This document shows, one piece after another, positions 20,079 to 27,964 of a stretch of 64,000 nucleotides of DNA; the first letter of the stretch is position 1; every line of letters starts with the position of its first letter. A model generated the notes under the pieces. That model searched no databases. It was given only the letters and a program-made list of their open reading frames with translations, and was not told the DNA's origin. Location: assembly GCA_019794795.1 (NCBI GenBank), contig JAIMFC010000003.1, positions 153,210-217,209 of the forward strand, in the 5' to 3' direction. The DNA comes from Streptococcus gallolyticus (GTDB taxonomy: Bacteria > Bacillota > Bacilli > Lactobacillales > Streptococcaceae). The position numbers and the translations under genes are program-made.

Positions 20079-20107
20079 GAGAGAGGCTTGCCTCTCTCTT
20101 ATTTTTT
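20079..20107 (+). terminator. Terminator after leuS
   Basis: GAGAGAGGC-TT-GCCTCTCTC with following TTATTTTTT: a perfect 9-bp stem. The rest of the gap to 20331 is AT-rich with the next gene's promoter. Confidence 0.85.
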
Positions 20108-20331
20108 AAAAAAATCAAAATATGAACATTTACCTAGAAAGATGTTTCTTTTATAAGAAAAATACAGAATTGGATAAAGTGTTCAATAAAAATAGGTTCG
20201 TAAATAAGTTATAAAAACCATAATAAACAAATTTGATTCATAAAAACAATTGTGAACGGCCGGTTATTGCTAAATTATAAAGGTTGTTTTATAGGAAATA
20301 TTCGTTATAATAAAAACGAAAGGGGTTTAAT

Positions 20332-21546
20332 ATGAAAAAAAATAAACTAATATTAGCATTGGGTGCGATGCTATTTGCTAGTATGCTAGGGGTAACAGCT
20401 CAGGCAGACACACCGCTCTATCGTCTATATAATAAAGGACTTAAAGTGCATCTTTATACCAAAGATACAAACGAATACGCTGTTTTGGCAACTCGTGGTT
20501 GGTCGCAAGAAGGTGTCGCTTGGAATACTGAAGATCAGCAAGGTGAGCCTGTTTACCGCTTGTATAACCGTGGCCTCAAAGTACACCTTTATACCAAAGA
20601 TGCTAATGAGTATGCTGTTTTGGCAACTCGTGGTTGGGCACAAGAAGGTGTAGCCTTCCGTTCATTTGGGGAAACGCCTGTTTACCGCTTGTATAACCGT
20701 GGTCTCAAAAAGCACCTTTATACCAAAGATGCTAATGAGTATGCTGTTTTGGCAACTCGTGGTTGGGCACAAGAAGGTGTTGCATTTATGGCTTTGAGCA
20801 ATAAAAAGGTGGACGCTGAGAAACCAGTAAAACCAGCAGAAGTTGAGAAATCAGTTTACCCAGCTCAACCAGAAAAAGTTTTTGGTGTGACAGTTGAATA
20901 CAAAACAACTGATGGGACAACTCCGTTTAATGGATTTACAAACGAGAAAAACCAAAGCTCAATGTTGGTTTCAAGCGAATCCCCATTTTACTTGTACCAA
21001 GTACTAGGCTACAAAGTGAAATCAGTGACATTGTGGACAGCAAAAACTGCAAGCAATGGGGAAATTGAGAAAGTGAGAAAACTTCCATATTCTATTCCAG
21101 ATACGACACAAATTACCTACGAACAATTTGAACCATTGGCAAGCCATACTGGTGCAAACCAGTTCTTTGTTGAACTCGTCTGGGAAAAAGATTTATATGC
21201 TGAAAATCCAACTGAGTATGATGTCCATGTTAGATATATTGCTGAAAATGGTGAAAAAATTTTTAAAGGACAGCTGGATGAAGTTGGAAGTATGTCAATC
21301 GGAGGTGTAACAATTAGGCGCGGAGAGGTAGCTTCTTTACCAAAACCGTCAGGTTATAAAGTAAAATCTGCAATTTTAATGACAGCCACTTCGGATGCTT
21401 TTGGTGTGCACAAAGGTGAGATTGTTATGGCTCCAGTCGAAAACAATCAGACGGGAGAATTGCCATTTTCTACTTTGGACAAGCTTTATGTTAAAACAAA
21501 GCACAAAGGATTGTATATTTGGGAAGTTACGTGGGGAAAGGAATGA
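20332..21546 (+). CDS. Secreted protein with three DUF5648-like repeats
   Basis: A 404-residue secreted protein with a signal peptide (MKKNKLILALGAMLFASMLG, cleavage after AQA). Residues 27-160 hold three near-identical 45-residue repeats of the type PVYRLYNRGLKVHLYTKDAN followed by EYAVLATRGW and QEGVAF; such repeats (DUF5648-like) are found in secreted hydrolases and adhesins. After a lysine/proline linker, residues 185-404 contain two copies of an unrecognised domain (FGVTVEYKTTDG...YKVKSVTLWTA and YDVHVRYIAENG...YKVKSAILMTA). No anchor motif is present. TATAAT at 20306-20311 with TTGTTT upstream is the likely promoter. Function unknown; surface or host-related binding is inferred. Confidence 0.8.
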   Translation: MKKNKLILALGAMLFASMLGVTAQADTPLYRLYNKGLKVHLYTKDTNEYAVLATRGWSQEGVAWNTEDQQGEPVYRLYNRGLKVHLYTKDANEYAVLATRGWAQEGVAFRSFGETPVYRLYNRGLKKHLYTKDANEYAVLATRGWAQEGVAFMALSNKKVDAEKPVKPAEVEKSVYPAQPEKVFGVTVEYKTTDGTTPFNGFTNEKNQSSMLVSSESPFYLYQVLGYKVKSVTLWTAKTASNGEIEKVRKLPYSIPDTTQITYEQFEPLASHTGANQFFVELVWEKDLYAENPTEYDVHVRYIAENGEKIFKGQLDEVGSMSIGGVTIRRGEVASLPKPSGYKVKSAILMTATSDAFGVHKGEIVMAPVENNQTGELPFSTLDKLYVKTKHKGLYIWEVTWGKE

Positions 21547-21553
21547 TAGGATA

Positions 21554-21582
21554 GTCCAGCTTTATGCTGGCCTTTTTGTTTT
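21554..21582 (+). terminator. Terminator after the repeat protein
   Basis: GTCCAGC-TTTAT-GCTGGCC followed by TTTTTGTTTT. Confidence 0.7.
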
Positions 21583-21592
21583 CCGTCTCTTC

Positions 21593-22010
21593 CTAGCTAT
21601 GCTAGTGATTCCATAGAGCTTCCAGCGTGGTATCAAAAAACACCTCCAAAGAAGATAAGATAAAAATGGTTTCCCGAGCACTCATCAAAATCATCAAGGA
21701 GTTCTCTCGTGAAAGAGGATAATCAACGTTTATCACATACCACATGGAATTGTAAGCACCATATTGCTTTCGCTCCCAAATATCGGCCAAATTATCTATG
21801 GCAGATACAAAGCTAGTATCGGCAAAATTATTCGCAATCTATATGAGCTAAAAGGGACCATCATCAATTACAAGAAGACAGGGGAGCAGATCAGCTCCCT
21901 TTGTTTGAGACGGGAGATTCATTTACTGGAGAATCTAATAACAAGAGATAATTAAAGGACAGTGCTTTAGCACTAGCTTGGGAAAGTGGTACGAGAGGAG
22001 GCCAATTGGG
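21593..22010 (+). mobile_element. IS200-type element remnant
   Basis: The left part begins with a small palindrome (CTAGC-TAT-GCTAG, 21594-21606) and about 90 bases closely matching the right edge of this window. From the GTG at 21709 the reading KEDNQRLSHTTWNCKHHIAF, APKYR matches the start of IS200/IS605 TnpA, then shifts frame near 21784 to QIIYGRYKASIGKIIRNLYE. The catalytic HUH region and tyrosine are missing through an internal deletion, so the element cannot move on its own. The right boundary is uncertain. Confidence 0.7.
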
Positions 22011-22070
22011 TGGTTTTTTGGTTTTATAGTTGCAGAACAAAACACCAGTTCACACTGATGGTTTTGATTG

Positions 22071-22079
22071 TGATATACT
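22071..22079 (+). promoter_or_regulatory. Extended -10 promoter placed for a leaderless tadA transcript
   Basis: TGATATACT lies so that transcription would begin about at 22086, the A of the tadA ATG. There is no ribosome binding site between them. Confidence 0.5.
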
Positions 22080-22085
22080 ATTGTC

Positions 22086-22616
22086 ATGAAATTTACACAA
22101 GAAGAAAAAGAGTTTTATATGCGTGAGGCCTTGAATGAGGCTGAAAAGTCGCTGGTCAAGGAAGAGATTCCTATTGGTTGTATCATCGTCAAGGATGGTG
22201 TCATCATTGGTCGTGGGCACAATGCGCGTGAGGAGCTCAATCAAGCAATCATGCACGCAGAAATCATGGCAATCAATGAAGCCAATGTGACGGAAGGCAA
22301 CTGGCGCTTGCTAGACAGTACGCTTTTTGTGACCATTGAGCCCTGTGTCATGTGCAGTGGAGCGATTGGGCTGGCGCGCATTCCTCGGGTCATTTATGGT
22401 GCGACCAACCAAAAATTTGGTGGAGCAGGAAGTCTCTACCATATCTTGACAGATGAACGCCTCAATCACCGCGTAGAGGTGGAGACAGGTGTTCTTGCCG
22501 AAGAATGTACGAGCCTTATGAAAGATTTTTTTCGGCAGGGACGGAAAAAGAAAAAGGCGGCTAAGCTTTTAGCCCAACAAGAGGCAAATAGTGATATAAG
22601 TGGAAATAATTTTTAG
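22086..22616 (+). CDS. tadA: tRNA-specific adenosine deaminase
   Basis: A 176-residue deaminase converting A34 of tRNA-Arg(ACG) to inosine. The zinc site is HAE (H57, E59) and PCVMC (C87, C90), and the segment GLARIPRVIYGATNQKFGGA is typical of TadA rather than CMP or cytidine deaminases. The C-terminal tail is lysine-rich. The start has no visible Shine-Dalgarno sequence and sits six bases after a -10 box, so it may be translated from a leaderless message. Confidence 0.92.
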   Translation: MKFTQEEKEFYMREALNEAEKSLVKEEIPIGCIIVKDGVIIGRGHNAREELNQAIMHAEIMAINEANVTEGNWRLLDSTLFVTIEPCVMCSGAIGLARIPRVIYGATNQKFGGAGSLYHILTDERLNHRVEVETGVLAEECTSLMKDFFRQGRKKKKAAKLLAQQEANSDISGNNF

Positions 22617-22623
22617 AATGATA

Positions 22624-22678
22624 TTGACAAAAATAGTTAATAAGTTTAAACTTAACTAGTTAAACAATAACCAGTTAA
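22624..22678 (+). promoter_or_regulatory. slr promoter with two AdcR-type zinc operators
   Basis: TTGACA (22624-22629), 17 bases, TAAACT (22647-22652). Overlapping and following it is TTAACTAGTTAA (22652-22663), a perfect match to the AdcR consensus TTAACYRGTTAA, and a second copy with one mismatch, ATAACCAGTTAA (22667-22678). AdcR represses zinc-uptake and histidine-triad genes in streptococci. Confidence 0.8.
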
Positions 22679-22692
22679 CGAAAGGAGAAGTT

Positions 22693-25242
22693 GTGAAGAA
22701 AAACAATCATATTATGTATTTGGTAGGAATTACGCTGTCTTGTCAACTTGTTTTGACGGCTTGTCATATCGAACAAAAACAAACCACTAACCAGTCATAT
22801 AAAATGGAAAAGCAGGTTTCAAAAACTGATAAGGTTTCGGAAGAAGAGCTTGTTGTCGTAACTGCCATTGAAAAGGAAGGCTATCTGCGACTCCAAGGAG
22901 GGGATTCCTATTTTGTTCAAGGACAAGTTCCTTATAGGGCAATGTTCCTGAAAGAGACCCTCCCAGATAAGTCCTATACCTTTAAAAAAGGAGATATTCT
23001 TTATAAGGTTGAGCGAGGTTACATTATTTCTGTTAATGACCATTACCATTATTACCCGAAAGAAAAAGATGCCAATATTATCTCTCTGAAATACGCTAAA
23101 AAATTAACAAAAAATCAAAAGAGAGTGGATACCAATGGGGTTGCAGGCATTGATTTTCCAACAGATGATGGATTCTTATTTGAAAAAGAGTCGCAAATTA
23201 TCAGCAAAACGGATGACGGACTTATCATTGACCATGACGGACATTCTCACTTTATTTTCTATAAGGATTTAAAGAATAGCAAATGGGCTTACTTAATTCC
23301 TAACCAATCTGGCAGCAGTACTAGCGACAGCACACAAAAAACTGGTGAGAAGATTTCTTCTGGTGTGACACTAGATGATGGCTATGTTTTTGACCCGAAG
23401 GATATTATTGCCGAAGATGAAAATGGCTATACAGTTCGACACGGGGATCATTTCCACTATATCTGGAAAAAAGACCTTTCAGGAATAGATCTTCCTAAGA
23501 CCAGTCCAAGACCTATAGGTTATCCCAATAGTGGGGCGACAGAACAGCCTTTGGCTCCAAGTTCTAAAAAAAATCAGTCAAACGGTAGTCAGATACCATC
23601 GGTACCATCTGTTAAGAAGAGATTCCCAGGTGTCGATTATCCAACCAGTGACGGTTTTCAATTTAATGGTAGTGGCGTTCAAGGTCAGACAAGTTTAGGT
23701 CTGCTGGTAGACCATCATGGTCACACCCACCTGATTCCTTATAGTCATTTGGTGGCTAGTAAATGGGAAAGCCATATTCCTCAAGTCTACCTTGAAGTAG
23801 CTCGGAAAGAATATCAGGTCTTGGGAACTGTGACAGAGAAAGATTTACCACCTGTTAGCCCTCAAAAACCTCAAGAAGATGAAACTGCCAAGCAAATTCA
23901 GTCAAAGAAAGAATATTTGGCTCATATTTTGGGCCTTTCAGCGGACAGTATCAAAGTGGCAGACACCGAAGATGGACCAGTTTTTGTCTACCCCCACGGT
24001 GACCATTCCCATGCGATTTTGATTGATAAGGTTGAGATTGGCAAGCCGCTTGACGATCCTCATCAAGACCCGCATGCCCATGATAAAATTGGTATGGCTA
24101 CCTTAAAATCATTAGGTTTTGATGACGAAATTATCGAAGATATTCTTCATGCAACAGCAGATCAACCATTTCCTTCGACAGAAACTGACCCTGAACGGAT
24201 GAAAGAATGGTTGTTGACGGTTAAATACCTCAATATTGGTCAGCGTACAGATCCTTTGAAACGCAAGAACTTGGATTTGATGCCAAATCTTGAAGTCTTG
24301 GGTATTGGTTTTACAAAGATTGATGATGTTAGACCGGTTTTGCAGTTTAAGAACTTGAAACAGATCTGGATGACGCAGACAGGTATTAAGGACTTTACCT
24401 TCCTAAAAGAGTTGCCGCAGTTGGAAGGCATTGATATTTCTCAAAATGAGATTACAGACCTGTCCTTCTTGAAAGACTTTACCCATTTGAAAGTTGTTGC
24501 AGCGGCTGGGAATAATTTGACAGACCTCAGCCCTCTAAGTCAGTTAAGCAAGCTAGAATCCTTGAATTTGGACTATAACCGCATTTCTGACTTGACACCG
24601 ATTTCCCATCTGACCAATTTGACAGCTGTAAGTTTGGAACACAACAACCTTTCAGATATTTCTGCGCTTTCTAACAAAGACAAACTTAATCGTTTGTTCC
24701 TGTCCTACAATGAAAAACTTGACTTGTCAACCTTGAAGGCAGAGAAATTGGAAGAACTGACAGTAACCAATAGTAAGGTTTCTAATCTTGAATTCTTAAA
24801 AAACAATCCAAGCCTGCGTGAATTGAATTTGACTGAGAACCAGTTGACCAATCTTAAGGGAGTGGAAGAAGCAGAGAAGCTGAAGACTCTCTCTGTGGAA
24901 AGAAATCATATTGAAACTTTAGAAATTGACGGTGAGCAGACTTCTGTTGAAACTCTAAATGTTTCTGGCAATCAACTGACAAACTTGGAAGGAATCAATC
25001 ATTATAAGGCTCTTGAAAACCTGAATGCTTCAAACAATACGATTGAAACTTTGAAATTGTCAGAGACTAACCAAAGCCTCCAAACGATTGATGTCAGCAA
25101 AAATCATATTCCACAAGAAGAGCTTGTTCCTAATAGCGAAGGTATTCCACAAGCTATTGCCCAAAACTTCCCAGAAGTTAAGGGAGGAGACATTTCGGAA
25201 AATGCTCCAAAGGAGGAAGTTACTTCAACCGATAAAAAATAG
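22693..25242 (+). CDS. slr: Histidine-triad, leucine-rich-repeat lipoprotein (Slr-like)
   Basis: An 849-residue surface lipoprotein. The signal peptide ends with lipobox LTAC (cysteine 24). Residues about 110-480 contain four HxxHxH histidine triads (HDGHSH, HGDHFH, HHGHTH, HGDHSH) and one degenerate copy (DHYHYY), as in Pht/Htp zinc-binding proteins. Residues about 510-820 form some 12 leucine-rich repeats (LEGIDISQNEITDLSFLKDF type). This architecture matches Slr of S. pyogenes and Blr of S. agalactiae. Roles in zinc capture and host adhesion are known for the families. Start GTG follows AAAGGAG. AdcR operators upstream indicate induction in low zinc. Confidence 0.88.
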   Translation: MKKNNHIMYLVGITLSCQLVLTACHIEQKQTTNQSYKMEKQVSKTDKVSEEELVVVTAIEKEGYLRLQGGDSYFVQGQVPYRAMFLKETLPDKSYTFKKGDILYKVERGYIISVNDHYHYYPKEKDANIISLKYAKKLTKNQKRVDTNGVAGIDFPTDDGFLFEKESQIISKTDDGLIIDHDGHSHFIFYKDLKNSKWAYLIPNQSGSSTSDSTQKTGEKISSGVTLDDGYVFDPKDIIAEDENGYTVRHGDHFHYIWKKDLSGIDLPKTSPRPIGYPNSGATEQPLAPSSKKNQSNGSQIPSVPSVKKRFPGVDYPTSDGFQFNGSGVQGQTSLGLLVDHHGHTHLIPYSHLVASKWESHIPQVYLEVARKEYQVLGTVTEKDLPPVSPQKPQEDETAKQIQSKKEYLAHILGLSADSIKVADTEDGPVFVYPHGDHSHAILIDKVEIGKPLDDPHQDPHAHDKIGMATLKSLGFDDEIIEDILHATADQPFPSTETDPERMKEWLLTVKYLNIGQRTDPLKRKNLDLMPNLEVLGIGFTKIDDVRPVLQFKNLKQIWMTQTGIKDFTFLKELPQLEGIDISQNEITDLSFLKDFTHLKVVAAAGNNLTDLSPLSQLSKLESLNLDYNRISDLTPISHLTNLTAVSLEHNNLSDISALSNKDKLNRLFLSYNEKLDLSTLKAEKLEELTVTNSKVSNLEFLKNNPSLRELNLTENQLTNLKGVEEAEKLKTLSVERNHIETLEIDGEQTSVETLNVSGNQLTNLEGINHYKALENLNASNNTIETLKLSETNQSLQTIDVSKNHIPQEELVPNSEGIPQAIAQNFPEVKGGDISENAPKEEVTSTDKK

Positions 25243-25262
25243 TTTTTAAAGAATATTAAGTT

Positions 25263-25891
25263 AAACTTTACCCAATGTGCAACTGGAGACGCTCCATGAA
25301 ATACGCTTACCAAACTTCAAGAATTGTCGATGAAGCAATTAGAAAAGAACCAAAAGGACGATTTTTAACATTAACGTCCTTGACAAAATCCTTTGATAGA
25401 CTTTTGAAGCGAGCTAAGGTGCATTGGGTATCTTTGTTCTGTTGAGGTAAAGCATAACGAAAAGGAGAATACTTATCTTCCTCATATCCATGTTTTGCTA
25501 ATGGTTAAATCTAGTTACTTTAATTCAAAAAAAACTATATTTCACAAGAAGAGTGGGGGATATGTGGTCTCAATCGCTTAAAGTGGATTATATCCCGCCG
25601 GTTGATATTCGTTAAGTGAAAGAAAAAGGCAAAGGCTTAAAAGGAGCTATTCTTGAAACAGCGAAATATCCAACGAAACCTATCAAATCAGATATCGAAA
25701 AGAAACAAGTGGTTGATGTTTTATATAACGGTTTGTATCGTAAAAGACAATTTGGTTATGGTGGTATATTTAAAATTATCAAAAAGCAATTAGCTTCTGA
25801 TGATGCTGAAAATGGAGATTTAATTCACACTTCTGATGACAACAATAACTTGTCGGAGGGTACGAAAATAGTTGTCATTTGGAATGCTTAA
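25263..25891 (+). pseudogene. Rolling-circle plasmid replication protein remnant
   Basis: Reading across frames gives KLYPMCNWRRSMKYAYQTSR, IVDEAIRKEPKGRFLTLT, then GYLCSVEVKHNEKENTYLPH with HIHVLLMVKSSYFNSKK (HUH-type metal site), then WSQSLKVDYIPPVDIR, a stop, and KEKGKGLKGAILETAKYPTK with the catalytic tyrosine region. This is a pC194/pUB110-type Rep. The 5' end is missing, an internal segment after TLT is deleted, and at least two frameshifts and one stop interrupt it. It starts only 21 bases after the slr stop, so a small plasmid probably integrated here and decayed. Confidence 0.8.
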
Positions 25892-25923
25892 AAGCAAAAT
25901 TATTACTTGAAGTAGTGAAGAGT

Positions 25924-25961
25924 AAAAATAGCTGAGTTAGTAATTCAACTCAGCTATTTTT
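25924..25961. terminator. Terminator behind the Rep remnant
   Basis: AAAAATAGCTGAGTT and AACTCAGCTATTTTT are perfect 15-base arms around an eight-base loop, probably the original plasmid rep terminator. Confidence 0.85.
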
Positions 25962-26017
25962 GTTAATTCTTTTAAGATGATTGTGGGAAATGTTTGAACT
26001 AAAATTTTCGCTTTTGT

Positions 26018-26197
26018 CTATTTTTTATTTTTTGATTCTAAATATTTAGAAATCATAAAAACAACTAACCAGATTAAAGCAACTGGAAGAGAGAAAAAAT
26101 TTTTAGTTTGACTGAAGTATATAAGTTGAAAAATGCAGAAAAGAAAGCTCCAAAATATTATTTCTTTTAGAAGTTGATTCCGCCTTGTAACCCCCAA
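26018..26197 (-). CDS. Candidate small membrane protein
   Basis: An open frame of 59 codons from a TTG (complement of 26195-26197) overlapping the end of the secreted-protein gene by 31 bases. It encodes two hydrophobic stretches, IIFWSFLFCIFQLIYF and LPVALIWLVVFMISKYL, with a lysine-rich tail. Small two-segment membrane proteins right behind a secreted peptide gene often act as immunity or export partners. No ribosome site or standard start is convincing, so the exact start, and whether it is expressed, are open. Confidence 0.4.
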   Translation of the reverse strand: MGVTRRNQLLKEIIFWSFLFCIFQLIYFSQTKNFFSLPVALIWLVVFMISKYLESKNKK

Positions 26198-26706
26198 ATG
26201 GCTAATTGACCGGCAATTAATGCAGCGTTTGTTTTCACTCCTGCTTTAGCAACATATTTAATTACTATTTTGGCTAGTTCTTTCCATGCTTTCTTTTGAG
26301 CATACTTAATTATAGTTCCAACACTTATCATTGCTAATAATTCATCTTTGATTTTATTTGCCATACAGTTTCCTAATGCACCCCAATCAATTTTATATAT
26401 GATTGCATTTTCATCTGGGATTTGAGATAAATTTGTGTTTAGTTCATTGTCAGCAATTATTAATTCTTCTTCACTGTAATTTGCTTGAGCATACTGTTTT
26501 AAATTTTCTTCTGTTACTCCATCGGCAAACATTTTTTCTAAAACAGCAGCAACTTCATCTATCTGTCTTTGTTCTTCGATAGTATATTCTGAAGTGATCG
26601 AAGTTTTTTCGTCAGCTACTACTTTGGCTGTAATAAAAGATGGGACTGTTGTAGAGATTACTAAAAGACTTGCTAGTAATAACGCTAAGTATTTTTTAGT
26701 TTTCAT
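26167..26706 (-). CDS. Secreted protein of unknown function, bacteriocin-like layout
   Basis: A 179-residue protein with a clear signal peptide (MKTKKYLALLLASLLVISTT, cleavage near VVADE). Residues 35-105 are acidic and look like a pro-region; the last 75 residues are cationic/amphipathic with one cysteine (GALGNCMANKIKDELLAMIS, then KKAWKELAKIVIKYVAKAG) and a hydrophobic end LIAGQLAIWGLQGG. That acidic-leader then cationic-amphipathic layout resembles secreted bacteriocins or toxins, but I do not recognise the family. AGAAAGGG precedes the ATG; TTATCA-17-TAATAT is a possible promoter. Base composition is more AT-rich than neighbours. Confidence 0.6.
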   Translation of the reverse strand: MKTKKYLALLLASLLVISTTVPSFITAKVVADEKTSITSEYTIEEQRQIDEVAAVLEKMFADGVTEENLKQYAQANYSEEELIIADNELNTNLSQIPDENAIIYKIDWGALGNCMANKIKDELLAMISVGTIIKYAQKKAWKELAKIVIKYVAKAGVKTNAALIAGQLAIWGLQGGINF

Positions 26707-27033
26707 TTTTATACCCTTTCTGAATATTGACGACTATGATATATTAGTGGCTTTTAATTTGTTTGATAACTGCGATTTCCTATTTTAACTCCTTTCTATG
26801 TCAAATGAATTGTTTCCGCTTTCATGTTATTGTATTTTATTTAGAAAGTCAATGGTATTATAGGTTTTGAATTAAAAAACAACAGATTATTTTAACGGTC
26901 ATTGGATATCGTTAAGTTCACTCAAAGATGCAAACTTCGAGCTGTTATCAACGGCAATGTTTTTGATTAGTTATTTCTGGATTGGTATATGTTGTCTTCT
27001 TACTTGCTAAATAAAGTTGTATATTATTAATAC

Positions 27034-27042
27034 GGAGTAAGT
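27034..27042 (+). repeat. Left 9-bp target-site duplication
   Basis: GGAGTAAGT, identical to 56229-56237 on the far side of the element and directly abutting the left inverted repeat. Confidence 0.9.
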
Positions 27043-27066
27043 GTAAGTGTCTAGAGTTTTGGGAAA
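27043..27066 (+). repeat. Left terminal inverted repeat of the element
   Basis: A 24-base repeat beginning GTAAGTGTCT and ending TTTTGGGAAA; 19 of 24 positions match the complement of the right end. Confidence 0.88.
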
Positions 27067-27090
27067 CGTAAAATTGAATACCTTATAGCT

Positions 27091-27120
27091 TAAGAGAACG
27101 AGAAATTCGTTCTCTTTTTT
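27091..27120 (+). terminator. Hairpin terminator just inside the left end
   Basis: AGAGAACGA-GAAAT-TCGTTCTCT then TTTTT: a perfect 9-bp stem. It lies 34 bases before the first gene, so it either insulates the element from outside transcription or attenuates a promoter inside the inverted repeat (TTGGGA ... TATAGC at about 27057-27089 is a weak candidate). Confidence 0.75.
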
Positions 27121-27154
27121 CGATGCCTAAAACTGCTGAAAGGACACAAAACAT

Positions 27155-27562
27155 ATGTCAAATAACATTGAAATCATCATGGATATTGAGACTTTAGAAG
27201 TCTTTGAAGTGATTGATTTGGATGAAACAATTGAGGCAACTAATGAAGTTGTTTCTGAAGCGATGGAAACAAGTCCGTATGATGATTTAGACGAAGTTTT
27301 TACTACTGAAGAAAATAAGGAATATTCAAAGTTGTCTAATCAACCTTTCTCTGACAAACCAGATTATCATAGTCCATCTTGTATCTTATGGGAAGTCAAA
27401 GAGGGGAAAGTTATCCATACATTGAGTTATAGGAATAAACATGGTTCTTACCCGTATCACAGTCGTGAACCTGGTCACTGGGGACATGTCAGTCAACTAA
27501 CTTATGAAGAAGTCTTGTGGCTAACCTTGGAGTTTTATCCGGAGTTGATGAATTACATATAA
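27155..27562 (+). CDS. Hypothetical acidic protein at the left end of the element
   Basis: A 135-residue protein I do not recognise. Residues 1-70 are strongly acidic and low in complexity (DIETLEVFEVIDLDETIEAT); residues 80-135 look folded, with a histidine- and tryptophan-rich core (YHSPSCILWEVKEGKVIHTL, HSREPGHWGHVSQLTYEEVL). No signal peptide or membrane segment. GAAAGGACAC precedes the ATG. It heads a run of small genes leading to repA, so a role in replication or its control is possible but unproven. Acidic leader regions can mimic DNA, as in anti-restriction proteins, but nothing specific supports that here. Confidence 0.65.
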   Translation: MSNNIEIIMDIETLEVFEVIDLDETIEATNEVVSEAMETSPYDDLDEVFTTEENKEYSKLSNQPFSDKPDYHSPSCILWEVKEGKVIHTLSYRNKHGSYPYHSREPGHWGHVSQLTYEEVLWLTLEFYPELMNYI

Positions 27563-27586
27563 AGAAGGTCACAATAAGGAGATGCT

Positions 27587-27685
27587 ATGACTCAAGAAGA
27601 AATAGATAAGATGATTGAAGAATGGGTAGAAAATGGTTTCCCGAGTGAATTGAAACGATTGATACCTGATGAGGAGACAGATTGA
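27587..27685 (+). CDS. Small hypothetical protein (32 aa)
   Basis: ATG preceded by AAGGAGATGCT; encodes MTQEEIDKMIEEWVENGFPS and a short acidic tail. Helical and soluble in appearance. It sits between the 135-residue protein and the next small ORF with one base to spare, in the pattern of a tightly packed operon. Function unknown. Confidence 0.5.
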   Translation: MTQEEIDKMIEEWVENGFPSELKRLIPDEETD

Positions 27686-27686
27686 C

Positions 27687-27788
27687 ATGGCAATTACGGA
27701 AAGAATCCTGTTTTTACAGACTTTAAAAGATGCTAGAAGCAGAGTTAGTTTTGAAATACTAAGAGTGATTAAGAGGAAGAAGACATGA
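27687..27788 (+). CDS. Small hypothetical basic protein (33 aa)
   Basis: Begins one base after the previous stop (GAGGAGACAGATTGAC supplies a ribosome site) and encodes MAITERILFLQTLKDARSRV and a basic tail ending RKKT. Its stop overlaps the ATG of the next ORF (ATGA), suggesting translational coupling. Function unknown. Confidence 0.45.
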   Translation: MAITERILFLQTLKDARSRVSFEILRVIKRKKT

Positions 27789-27964
27789 AATCAAAACAAG
27801 TAACAATAGCCCAACTAACAAGGAATATGATGGTCGTCGATCTCATGAAACAAACAGGATGGTCACGTGAGCGTATTGTCGATACATTGTCGTTCATGGA
27901 AAAAAACAAGGAAGTCATGTTTACAACAGATGGTAATTTTAGACAACTAAAGGAGATTGGATAA
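27785..27964 (+). CDS. Small hypothetical protein before repA (59 aa)
   Basis: A 59-residue soluble protein (MKSKQVTIAQLTRNMMVVDL, then a helix-turn-helix-like WSRERIVDTLSFMEKNKEVM). It starts in an ATGA overlap and its stop touches the repA start, so the four genes 27587-29044 are translationally linked. The middle resembles small DNA-binding helices, which would suit a copy-control or accessory replication role; this is inference. Confidence 0.55.
   Translation: MKSKQVTIAQLTRNMMVVDLMKQTGWSRERIVDTLSFMEKNKEVMFTTDGNFRQLKEIG

Noticed and set aside
20400..20800. CRISPR-like array from the regular DNA repeats
   Set aside because: The repeats are about 135 bases, in frame, and encode protein repeats of a secreted protein; there are no variable short spacers.
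21764..21955. Stand-alone small gene
   Set aside because: It is the frameshifted continuation of the IS200 TnpA remnant and lacks a start of its own.
25616..25891. Stand-alone 91-residue gene
   Set aside because: It is the C-terminal part of the decayed plasmid Rep, following an in-frame stop, with no independent ribosome site.
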